NCBI GenBank assembly: GCA_013044305.1
Contig: JABEUT010000068.1
Coordinates: forward strand, 1-8,565
Direction: 5' to 3'
DNA from: Bacteroidia bacterium
Lineage (GTDB): Bacteria > Bacteroidota > Bacteroidia > JABEUT01
DNA length: 8,565 nucleotides
Shown here: positions 1 through 6,718 of the stretch, piece after piece
Layout of the letters: each line of letters opens with the position of its first letter
Numbering within the stretch: the first letter of the stretch is position 1
Translations under genes and position numbers: made by a program
The notes under the pieces: model-generated
What the model was told of the DNA's origin: nothing
What the model saw: only the letters and a program-made list of their open reading frames with translations
The model's database searches: none

Positions 1-66
1 GCCTCCAGTTGAAGCCACTACGCTATTTTGTTTACTTTTAAACCGCGCAAATCTGCATATTGCTTC

Positions 67-1509
67 ATGAACAAGTCCCGTAATTCAGCCCTCGCCGTTC
101 TTATAATCATATACTTCTTCTGGGGTTTTGTAGCGGCCTCCAACGACATACTTACCTCCCATTTTAAAGATATATTCCACCTGAAACAGTACCGCGCCCA
201 ACTGGTAGAGTTCGCCTTCTATATCTCTTATTTCACGGGATCTCTCATTTATTTTATTGTTACAACGGTAAAAGGCGATATACTTAACCGCATAGGTTAT
301 AAAAAGGGGCTCATTGCCGGTTTGCTTATATCCGCAACCGGGGCCTTGTGCTTTATTCCTGCCGCCAACCTTAACTCCTATCCTCTTTTGCTTACTTCGC
401 TTTTTATAGTAGGCTTGGGTTTTACCTTGCAGCAGATTGTTGCCAACCCCTATGTTATTGCCCTCGGCGATCCGTCAACCGGCTCGCACAGGCTTAATCT
501 TACAGGAGGGGGCAATTCGTTCGGAACAACCATAGGGCCGGTGCTGCTTAGCCTTGCCCTGTACGGGCAGATAAAGAACTCTGCCGCAGTGCAGGCGACG
601 GTAGATTCAATTAAAATGCCATCACTTGTACTGTGCGGTATGCTTATGCTTTCCGTTATAGTTCTCTCACTTTCCAAACTACCGCCCGTTACCCGCGAGG
701 AACATACCGAAAGAAGCCTCGGGGCCTTGCGCTATCCACAGCTCGTACTGGGCATGGTTGCCATATTCTTTTACGTAGGGGTAGAGGTTACCATGGGCAG
801 CAACCTGAATGTATTGCTTAAACTGAAGGAGATTAAGGATATTCCCGGAAGCCAGATATCTACCTTTGTGTCGCTCTATTGGGGCGGGCTGATGATTGGC
901 AGGTGGCGCGGATCCATCAAGGTATTCAACCTTACCGAGGGTAGAAGAAGGGTAATGATGGTGCTTGTTCCGTTGGCCGGCTTTGCCGTTATCTGTTGCA
1001 TAAACCTTATCCGCGGCAGCGATATCAGCGATTATGTGTGGTACATACCCTTTCTGCTCCTTGCCATAGTTGCCTTTTACCTGGGCAAAGAAAAGCCTGC
1101 CAGAACGCTTTTGCTGTTCAGCGCCATTGCTATTTGCCTTATTTCGCTTGGCTTGCTTACTACGGGTAACCTTGCACTGTTCGCCTTTGTAAGCGCTGGC
1201 TTGTTCTGCTCCGTTATGTGGCCCTGCATATTCACCCTTGCCACCGCCGGGCTGGGCAAATTTACCAACCAGGGCTCCTCGCTGCTTATTATGATGATAT
1301 TGGGTGGCGCCGTAATACCGCTCATACAGGGGCGTCTGGTAGACGGCGTTCCGCTCTTCGGTATGGATATATTCCCCAAACTGGGAGCCCACTATTCGTA
1401 CATTGTACCCTTGTTTTGCTTTGCTTACCTTGCCTTTTACGGGTGGAGGGTAACGCATATCCTCGGTAAACAGGGACTGAATGCCGATGCGGCAGCCATG
1501 GCCGAGTAG
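67..1509 (+). CDS. MFS sugar permease, FucP/GluP type (L-fucose or glucose/galactose : H+ symporter)
   Basis: This is a 480-residue inner-membrane transporter of the major facilitator superfamily, in the fucose/glucose-galactose permease branch. Such proteins import a hexose or 6-deoxyhexose with protons. The first membrane segment is at about residues 8-28 (LAVLIIIYFFWGFVAASNDI), and about twelve hydrophobic segments follow. Family-like motifs are GYKKGLIAGLLISATGA (about 78-94), QQIVANPYV (about 125-133), LNLTGGGNSFGTTIGP (about 142-157) and EVTMGSN (about 240-246). Length is normal for the Bacteroidota branch. The frame is open from a TTG at 28, but ATG 67 is preferred because the protein then begins a few residues before the first membrane helix, as relatives do. 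No Shine-Dalgarno sequence is visible. A weak promoter-like TACTTTTA lies at 33-40, with a TTG at 9-11. The gene stands alone, 564 bases before the polysaccharide operon. The family is secure, but the substrate (fucose, glucose, galactose or another sugar) cannot be decided from sequence alone. Confidence 0.9.
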   Translation: MNKSRNSALAVLIIIYFFWGFVAASNDILTSHFKDIFHLKQYRAQLVEFAFYISYFTGSLIYFIVTTVKGDILNRIGYKKGLIAGLLISATGALCFIPAANLNSYPLLLTSLFIVGLGFTLQQIVANPYVIALGDPSTGSHRLNLTGGGNSFGTTIGPVLLSLALYGQIKNSAAVQATVDSIKMPSLVLCGMLMLSVIVLSLSKLPPVTREEHTERSLGALRYPQLVLGMVAIFFYVGVEVTMGSNLNVLLKLKEIKDIPGSQISTFVSLYWGGLMIGRWRGSIKVFNLTEGRRRVMMVLVPLAGFAVICCINLIRGSDISDYVWYIPFLLLAIVAFYLGKEKPARTLLLFSAIAICLISLGLLTTGNLALFAFVSAGLFCSVMWPCIFTLATAGLGKFTNQGSSLLIMMILGGAVIPLIQGRLVDGVPLFGMDIFPKLGAHYSYIVPLFCFAYLAFYGWRVTHILGKQGLNADAAAMAE

Positions 1510-1621
1510 GCTGGTTTATTCTATAAAGTAAAGGAGATGATGCAGCCTTGGATTTTCTTTTAAACTGACTTTGTGGTAATGCAAAGGGAAAAAATGCAGG
1601 GTATGGTTTTATGTTCTTCGA

Positions 1622-1883
1622 CTTGATGCAATATATGGGTAGGAATATGAAGGTTTCATAAAAATATCCAACTCCCCAAAAAGAGCAGTAAATTGCACCC
1701 ATTAACTAAAAAAAAATGCGATATAACAAACGGGTTGCTAAAAGCAGAGTTCTGGTGGAGCATGTGACAGGGAAGATAAAGGTATTCAGAATTATGGCAG
1801 AAAAGTATAGAAACAGAAGAAAAAGACATGCGCTAAAAATGCAGTTAATTTGCAGTATTTACAATATGGAGGTAAGGAAATGA
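1622..1883 (+). pseudogene. Decayed C-terminal end of an IS5-like DDE transposase gene
   Basis: Three neighbouring frames together read like the end of an IS5-group (DDE_Tnp_4-type) transposase. An open frame at 1716-1883 encodes 55 residues, MRYNKRVAKSRVLVEHV..., then FRIMAEKYRNRRKRHALKMQLICSIYN. It contains R-x3-E-x6-K (R11, E15, K22), the arrangement around the third catalytic acid of such transposases, and the usual ending of YRNRR, a hydrophobic stretch and YN. Just upstream, 1657-1716 in another frame reads HKNIQLPKKSSKLHPLTKKK, the segment that normally precedes it. In the third frame, 1622-1657 gives LDAIYG, a stop, then EYEGF, resembling the D-x-GY-x-G region of the second catalytic Asp. 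The junction at 1708-1716 is a run of nine A. Stops at 1624, 1640 and 1648 and the missing N-terminal half make it a dead fragment. The left edge is uncertain and may reach about 1550. The subfamily comes from recalled motif patterns, not a search. Confidence 0.78.
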
Positions 1884-2042
1884 ATTATGCAAGAGGTCTA
1901 TTCATTAATTTCATGCAAAGCAGTTGTTCATTGGATAAACAATTTGCCTCCTTTTTCGGTAAAAGGGAAAATACGTGAGTGTATTACCCGGATAAGGGAA
2001 TGCAAGGAACATAATGAAAAGGGCAGATATACTTTCTTTTTG

Positions 2043-2050
2043 TAATTTTA
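2043..2050 (+). promoter_or_regulatory. Possible Bacteroidota -7 element for the polysaccharide operon
   Basis: TAATTTTA matches the Bacteroidota -7 consensus TAnnTTTG except for the last base. It sits about 24 bases before the TTG start of the permease gene, in the AT-rich leader, where a short-leader promoter would be expected. No clear -33 TTTG is found 19-21 bases upstream; the only TTTG (2039-2042) abuts the element. This is a weak, position-based call. Confidence 0.3.
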
Positions 2051-2073
2051 CCTAACCCTTTTCTGCAAACGAA

Positions 2074-2910
2074 TTGAGCAAGCGCATCATAATAGAACCC
2101 GGAGCCAAGCACAGGAATTACTGGAAGGATGTGTGGAACTACCGGGGATTGTTTTATTTTCTTGCCTGGCGCGATGTACTGGTAAGGTATAAGCAAACGG
2201 CGATAGGCGTTTTGTGGAGCATCATACGCCCGCTCACAACTATCGTTATCATGACAGTTGTCGGCGCTCTTTTTAAGATACCGGTACCTAACGGTGTTCC
2301 GAGGGCGCTCTTTGTGTGTGCCGCAACATTACCCTGGCAGTTTTTTGCCACAACCTTCACCAGTGCGAGCGGTTCCCTTGTAGGCAATGCCAACTTACTT
2401 ACAAAGGTTTATTTCCCGCGCATTATCGTGCCATTGAGCAGCGTGGTAGCCTGCCTGATGGATTTTCTTATCTCATTTGCCATTCTTGTGGTTTTCATGT
2501 TCATATTCCGGTTCTATCCCGACTGGAAGTTGGTTCTTTTACCGTTATTTCTCCTTATGGCTTTACTTGTGGCAATGGGAGCAGGCCTGTATATTGCAGC
2601 ACTGAATGTTAAGTACAGAGATTTCAATTACATAGTGCCTTTCATAGTGCAGTTTGGTGTATATGTGGCGCCAATTGCATACAGCAGCCAGTCTATTTAC
2701 CAGAGCAGCTACCCCTCCATTTTCAAGTTTCTGTATTCCATAAACCCTATGGTAGGAGTTATTGACGGGTTCAGGTGGTGTGTTTTCGGCAGCGACAGCA
2801 ACATATACCTTCCCGGTTTTCTCATATCGCTTGGCATTAGCTTTTTCTTTGTCTTTCTGGGAATATGGTATTTCCGGAAAACCGAGTATTCATTTGCAGA
2901 TGTAATATAA
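2074..2910 (+). CDS. wzm: Polysaccharide ABC exporter, membrane permease (Wzm-like, ABC-2 type)
   Basis: This 278-residue integral membrane protein would form the channel that, with the ATPase encoded next, exports a lipid-linked O-antigen or capsule-like glycan across the cytoplasmic membrane. Family features are the N-terminal block IEPGAKHRNYWKDVWNYRGLFYFLAWRD (residues 7-34), VRYKQTAIGVLWSIIRPL (37-54), KVYFPR (111-116) and NVKYRD (178-183). About six hydrophobic segments follow, near 45-66, 79-100, 118-146, 153-178, 187-205 and 249-268. The length is typical of Wzm/TagG-type permeases. The start is TTG 2074: an in-frame stop lies at 2053, and no ATG or GTG occurs between it and the conserved N-terminal block. 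The stop TAA shares one base with the ATG of the ATPase gene (TAATG), indicating translational coupling. The name is used by family and context; the exact glycan is unknown. Confidence 0.93.
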   Translation: MSKRIIIEPGAKHRNYWKDVWNYRGLFYFLAWRDVLVRYKQTAIGVLWSIIRPLTTIVIMTVVGALFKIPVPNGVPRALFVCAATLPWQFFATTFTSASGSLVGNANLLTKVYFPRIIVPLSSVVACLMDFLISFAILVVFMFIFRFYPDWKLVLLPLFLLMALLVAMGAGLYIAALNVKYRDFNYIVPFIVQFGVYVAPIAYSSQSIYQSSYPSIFKFLYSINPMVGVIDGFRWCVFGSDSNIYLPGFLISLGISFFFVFLGIWYFRKTEYSFADVI

Positions 2911-4109
2911 TGGAACCTGTAATTAGGATAGAAAACATAGGGAAAAAGTATATCATTAGCCACCAGACTAAAGAGCGGAATACCGCATTGCGCGAGGTAA
3001 TAACCAATAAGGCAAAATCGCTGGTGGCACGCCCGCAGCACTTCAGGGAACAGCCTAAACACGAAGATTTCTGGGCATTGAAGGATGTATCGTTTGAAGT
3101 GAACAAGGGCGAGCGTATAGGCATTATCGGACGAAATGGCGCCGGAAAATCTACCCTGCTTAAAATTTTGAGCCGCATTACCGAGCCTACCACCGGGCGC
3201 ATCATCATCAACGGCTCAATAGCGAGTTTGCTGGAGGTGGGCACGGGTTTTCATCCTGAACTGACGGGCAGGGAAAATATCTACCTGAACGGCTCCATAC
3301 TTGGTATGAATAAGCGCGAGATAGATTCCAAGTTCGACGAAATAGTATCCTTTTCCGAAATAGAAAAATTCCTCGACACCCCCGTAAAGCGGTACAGCAG
3401 CGGCATGTATGTGCGGCTTGCCTTTGCCGTTGCCGCCCACCTGGAACCCGATATACTGATTATAGACGAAGTGCTTGCTGTGGGCGATATGGCGTTTCAG
3501 AAAAAATGCCTCGGTAAAATGGAAGAGGTTTCGGGTGAGGGAAGAACCGTGCTGTTTGTAAGCCATAACCTGACAGCCATACGTACAATATGCCAGCGTG
3601 CAATCCTCCTGGAAAAAGGCAAGATAACCCATGCGGGGAATGTTGAAAATGTTCTGCCGCACTATTTCGGTGTGAACTATGCGCTTAAAGAAAAGGGATT
3701 TGAGGTTCATGCCCGTCCTTTAGCCCCGTCGGGCGAGTGGGAACCCGGAACGGATGTGGAAATAACGGTAAGCTGGGAGAAACATAAATATGCTCCGGGC
3801 TGGCACTGCGACCTGGCATGTTACACCCTCGAAGGCTCCAAGATATTTGCCCTCGAAAGCCACAGGTTCAATGATTTTGATTCGAGCAATCCGGAATGCA
3901 ATGCGGTAAAATTTACGGTTAAAAACAGCCGGTTCAATTCAAACGACCTGCGGGTGGATATTGGCGTAAAAAGGTCGCCGTCAGAATCCTATTTCATGTT
4001 ATTGGAGAACTGCATAGTACTCTCGCCGGGGAACAGAAATATGCCGTCTTACAGGCGCGATGACGTAATTATAGTACCGGAAGCAACCTGTCAAGCCATT
4101 ACCCTTTGA
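2910..4109 (+). CDS. wzt: Polysaccharide ABC exporter, ATPase with C-terminal extension (Wzt-like)
   Basis: This 399-residue protein would power glycan export together with the preceding permease. The nucleotide-binding domain covers about residues 5-255. It has Walker A GRNGAGKST (74-82), ABC signature YSSGM (162-166), Walker B ILIIDE (182-187), D-loop AVGD (190-193) and the switch histidine in FVSHN (H219). The stretch LEVGTGFHPELTGRENIYLNG (108-128) is typical of the O-antigen/teichoic-acid exporter subgroup. Residues from about 265 to 399 form an extra domain rich in beta-type sequence, at the place where Wzt proteins of the O9a type carry a carbohydrate-binding domain that recognises the modified chain end. 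The open frame extends upstream to 2865 inside the permease gene. ATG 2910 is chosen because it overlaps the permease stop by one base and gives the standard N-terminus EPVIRIENIGKKY. The stop overlaps the next gene by four bases (TTGA). The exporter role is secure; the ligand of the extra domain is not. Confidence 0.94.
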   Translation: MEPVIRIENIGKKYIISHQTKERNTALREVITNKAKSLVARPQHFREQPKHEDFWALKDVSFEVNKGERIGIIGRNGAGKSTLLKILSRITEPTTGRIIINGSIASLLEVGTGFHPELTGRENIYLNGSILGMNKREIDSKFDEIVSFSEIEKFLDTPVKRYSSGMYVRLAFAVAAHLEPDILIIDEVLAVGDMAFQKKCLGKMEEVSGEGRTVLFVSHNLTAIRTICQRAILLEKGKITHAGNVENVLPHYFGVNYALKEKGFEVHARPLAPSGEWEPGTDVEITVSWEKHKYAPGWHCDLACYTLEGSKIFALESHRFNDFDSSNPECNAVKFTVKNSRFNSNDLRVDIGVKRSPSESYFMLLENCIVLSPGNRNMPSYRRDDVIIVPEATCQAITL

Positions 4110-4846
4110 GCAACGCAAACAACTTAGCAAGCCAGCAATACTGGGACAGTGCGTATCGGCTGCACCAGTTTGCCCTTACATCAAAAAGCGACACGATACG
4201 TTTGTGGATTGAAAACCACTTTCGGCCCGTTACCGGCAAAACCTGCTTTGAGATAGGCTGTTTCCCCGGAAACTATTTATCGGTATTCGGTGAACTCGGA
4301 TATGAGCTGAACGGGATTGATGTTACCCCCCGGGTGGAAAAGGACATGCCTGAATGGCTTTCGGGGCAGCATTTTAAGGTGGGAAGCATTTCGCAGGCCG
4401 ATATATTCAGGTTTAAGTCCGCTGACAAATATGATGTGGTTTGTTCCTTCGGCTTTATTGAGCATTTTAAAAACTGGAAGGAGGTAATAAAGATACAGGC
4501 AGGACTGGTTAAAAAAGGGGGATATATTGTAATTGAAACACCAAACTTCCGCGGATTGCTGCAGCATGTTCTTCACTATCTGCTCGACCACGAAAACCTG
4601 AAGCGGCATTATCTGCCATCCATGCGCCCCCATAAATGGGAAAAGATACTGAAACCCCTCGGGTTCGAAATCATCTATTGCAATTACTTTGAAGGGTTCG
4701 ATTACTGGTTTGATAAAGCGCCTGAAGAAGAATGGAGAAAAAAATTATGGGAGAAACTACGGTACAGGGAAGCGAGGATGAGGCAGTGGAAGCCGAATAA
4801 TGCCTTGTACAGCCCTTACTGCGGCCTCATTGCAAAATTGAAATAG
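4106..4846 (+). CDS. Class I SAM-dependent methyltransferase of the polysaccharide locus
   Basis: This 246-residue soluble protein has a Rossmann-type SAM-binding fold resembling the Methyltransf_23/UbiG-like group. Visible motifs are motif I TCFEIGCFPGNYL (46-58), the acidic end of strand 2 in LNGIDVTP (69-75, D72), DVVCSFGFIEHF (110-121), and the strand-4/5 region LVKKGGYIVIETPN (134-147). Motif I is EIGCFPG rather than the common D/E-x-G-x-G-x-G, so its glycine pattern is unusual. It presumably methylates a sugar or the chain end of the exported glycan, but its substrate cannot be read from the sequence. The start is TTG 4106, overlapping the ATPase stop as TTGA. An in-frame stop lies at 4061, no ATG or GTG occurs between, and the YWDSAY segment (residues 12-17) looks conserved. 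It is followed after 7 bases by a glycosyltransferase gene. No membrane segment is seen. Confidence 0.85.
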   Translation: MSNANNLASQQYWDSAYRLHQFALTSKSDTIRLWIENHFRPVTGKTCFEIGCFPGNYLSVFGELGYELNGIDVTPRVEKDMPEWLSGQHFKVGSISQADIFRFKSADKYDVVCSFGFIEHFKNWKEVIKIQAGLVKKGGYIVIETPNFRGLLQHVLHYLLDHENLKRHYLPSMRPHKWEKILKPLGFEIIYCNYFEGFDYWFDKAPEEEWRKKLWEKLRYREARMRQWKPNNALYSPYCGLIAKLK

Positions 4847-4853
4847 CGGAAGC

Positions 4854-6029
4854 ATGAAGATACTGCATACCGTTGAATCATACTATCCTGAAACCGGAGG
4901 AATGGCCGAGGTAGTGCGGCAGCTGTCGGAAAGGCTTGCGGCGTTCGGCCACGAGGTAACGGTGGCAACCAGAAAACGTAAGGAAAGAACAGACACAAAC
5001 CGTAACGGTGTGCTTATTTCCGAATTCGACGTGGATGGCAATATGGTACGCGGCATAACCGGAGAACAGGACAACTACAAAAACTTTGTGCTGAATGCCA
5101 AAGCCGATGTTATTACAAACTTTGCAGCCCAGCAGTGGGCCACAGACCTGGTTCTTCCCTTGCTTCCTTCCTTAAAGGTAAAAAAGGTTTTCGTACCTAC
5201 AGGCTTTTCGGGACTCTACCTGCCCGAATACAGGGATTACTTTGTAAAGATGAAAACATGGATGAAGGAATATGACGCCAATATATTTCTTTCGGACAAT
5301 TACCGAGACATTAACTTCGCACGCGAAAACGGGATAACGCAAACTTCCCTTATCCCAAACGGAGCGGCAGCCGAGGAGTTTTTGCCGGAATCTACCCAGA
5401 ATATAAGGCAGAAGCTTGGCATTAAACCAGATGATTTCCTCTTACTCCATGTAGGTTCCTATACTGGCATAAAAGGGCAAAAGGAAGCGGTTGAAATATT
5501 CTTGGAATCGGAACTGAAAAACGCAACCCTGCTCCTTATAGGCTTTCATAACGACCACTACCTGCAAGCCCTGAATAAGAGCTACAGATTCAGGCTGCGG
5601 AAACTGATAAATGCAGGGAGTAATAAAAAAATTATCATAACCGCCGGCCTTAACAGGGCGGAGACCGTAGCCGCTTATAAGGCAGCCGACCTGTTCCTGT
5701 TTCCTTCTAATGTTGAATGTTCCCCTATCGTATTATTTGAATGCATGGCAGCGCGGCTCCCGTTTATGACCACCGAAGTCGGTAATTCGAAAGAAATAAT
5801 TGGCTGGTGCAACGGCGGAATGCTTTTACCTACTACCTTCGATGCAATAGGATACAGCCATGCCGTTATAAAGGAATCGGTAAAAATGCTCAACGCCCTT
5901 TACCGCGATAAGGAAGAAAGAAAGCGATTGGGCGAAAACGGTTATACCGCCTGGAAGACCAGATTTACATGGGAAATAATTGCAAAGCAATATGAGGAAC
6001 TTTACCATAAGCTGACAAATAATAACTGA
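4854..6029 (+). CDS. Glycosyltransferase, family GT4 (GT-B fold)
   Basis: This 391-residue retaining glycosyltransferase would transfer a nucleotide-activated sugar to the growing lipid-linked glycan at the inner membrane face. The N-terminal domain opens with MKILHTVESYYPETGGMAEVV, where the GG loop (15-16) is the usual acceptor-side element. Domain 2 starts near LLLHVGSYTGIKGQKEAVE (197-213), with K207 in the position of the GT4 phosphate-contacting lysine. The diagnostic E-x7-E motif is ECSPIVLFE (E288 and E296), preceded by YKAADLFLFPS. The length is normal. ATG 4854 lies 7 bases after the upstream stop, with a weak GCGGAAG before it, and no better start is available. The stop shares one base with the next start (TGATG). 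Donor and acceptor sugars cannot be assigned. Confidence 0.92.
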   Translation: MKILHTVESYYPETGGMAEVVRQLSERLAAFGHEVTVATRKRKERTDTNRNGVLISEFDVDGNMVRGITGEQDNYKNFVLNAKADVITNFAAQQWATDLVLPLLPSLKVKKVFVPTGFSGLYLPEYRDYFVKMKTWMKEYDANIFLSDNYRDINFARENGITQTSLIPNGAAAEEFLPESTQNIRQKLGIKPDDFLLLHVGSYTGIKGQKEAVEIFLESELKNATLLLIGFHNDHYLQALNKSYRFRLRKLINAGSNKKIIITAGLNRAETVAAYKAADLFLFPSNVECSPIVLFECMAARLPFMTTEVGNSKEIIGWCNGGMLLPTTFDAIGYSHAVIKESVKMLNALYRDKEERKRLGENGYTAWKTRFTWEIIAKQYEELYHKLTNNN

Positions 6030-6718
6030 TGAGTATGCCATTATTTAAAAAAGCAAAAAAGAAATATCGCGTGGGTGAGCCGAATAGCAATTGTTCGGAA
6101 CCGGAAACAGATAAATGGGTCATATCGGATTTTGTGGTTTCAAACCTGATACCCGAAGTAGGCACACGCCCTTTTCCTCTTGATGAATTAATGCTTATGG
6201 TATCGGCAGTAGTGTACTTTAAGCCCGAAGTAATTTTTGAATGGGGAACACATGTTGGCAAATCGGCGCGTGTGTTTTATGAAACCATAAAGGCATTTGA
6301 TATCCCATGCAACATTCATTCCGTAGACCTGCCGCCCGATGCCCTGCATACCGAGCATCCTAAAGAAAAACATGGAATGCTTGTTAAAAACATAAAAGAA
6401 GTGCACCTGCACCGCGGAGACGGCGTACTTAAATCACTCGAAATATATAAATCAATGGGTACAAGTAAAAAAACTTTGTTCCTGATAGATGGAGACCACA
6501 GCTACGAATCGGTTTTGCGGGAGCTGACCATGGTGGTGAACGAGGTAAAAGACCCGGTGATATTATTGCATGATACCTTTTACCAGTCGCCTGAATCAAA
6601 ATATAATATTGGACCATATAAGGCCATCGTTGATTGTTTTAAGGGAAAGCAAGGTGATTATAAAATCATATCAACCCAAATGGGATTACCGGGTATGACA
6701 CTGGTGTATAAGAAATGA
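6029..6718 (+). CDS. CmcI/Methyltransf_24-like class I methyltransferase, probable glycan modification
   Basis: This 229-residue protein has a SAM-dependent methyltransferase core of the kind annotated as Methyltransf_24 or as CmcI-like 'cephalosporin hydroxylase'. Motif I is IFEWGTHVGKSARVFYE (69-85), followed by strand 2 with NIHSVDLPPD (95-104), the strongly diagnostic FLIDGDHSYESVLREL (151-166), and VILLHDTF (177-184), where HD (181-182) is a metal/active-site position in relatives. The N-terminus is basic (FKKAKKKYR, 6-14) with no signal peptide. The 'hydroxylase' label in this family is historical; methyl transfer to a sugar hydroxyl is the more likely job in a polysaccharide operon, by inference. 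ATG 6029 overlaps the preceding stop by one base, and the end overlaps the next start by four bases (ATGA), so it is translated within the same operon. Confidence 0.82.
   Translation: MSMPLFKKAKKKYRVGEPNSNCSEPETDKWVISDFVVSNLIPEVGTRPFPLDELMLMVSAVVYFKPEVIFEWGTHVGKSARVFYETIKAFDIPCNIHSVDLPPDALHTEHPKEKHGMLVKNIKEVHLHRGDGVLKSLEIYKSMGTSKKTLFLIDGDHSYESVLRELTMVVNEVKDPVILLHDTFYQSPESKYNIGPYKAIVDCFKGKQGDYKIISTQMGLPGMTLVYKK

Larger units (their letters stand above)
1510..2073. other. Intergenic stretch with no intact gene: transposase fossil plus operon leader
   Basis: This 564-base stretch separates the permease gene from the polysaccharide operon. It is visibly richer in A and T than its flanks and has no open frame of convincing length. 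Its middle, about 1622-1883, is the decayed end of a transposase gene (separate entry). The part from 1884 to about 2040 may contain the rest of the insertion-sequence end. The last 30 bases are the likely leader of the operon. No convincing factor-independent terminator follows the permease gene: the only pairing seen is GGCTG (1509-1513) with CAGCC (1543-1547) across a loop of about 29 bases. No structured RNA was recognised. Confidence 0.7.

Noticed and set aside
28..66. An upstream TTG start that would add 13 residues to the permease
   Set aside because: The added residues fall outside what relatives show before the first membrane helix, and ATG 67 is a natural start. The region is more likely leader or promoter sequence.
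679..1458. A 259-codon open frame on the minus strand inside the permease gene
   Set aside because: Its product is low-complexity and rich in Y, H, Q, K and G, as expected from reading the reverse of hydrophobic codons. It shows no recognisable domain, and the + strand frame is a clear transporter.
1509..1560. Possible terminator after the permease gene (GGCTG ... CAGCC followed by T-rich sequence)
   Set aside because: Only five pairs across a loop of about 29 bases, and the T-rich part is interrupted; too weak to call.
1880..1978. A 32-codon open frame preceded by GGAGG (1868-1872) at good spacing, overlapping the transposase fragment as ATGA
   Set aside because: The GGAGG is explained as coding sequence of the transposase end (codons for Met-Glu-Val-Arg). 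The product has no recognisable features, and it lies where the insertion-sequence end should be. It could only be revived by conservation or peptide evidence.
2865..2909. An upstream ATG start for the ATPase gene inside the permease gene
   Set aside because: It would add 15 residues before the standard EPVIRIENIGKKY N-terminus, whereas ATG 2910 overlaps the permease stop in the usual coupled arrangement.
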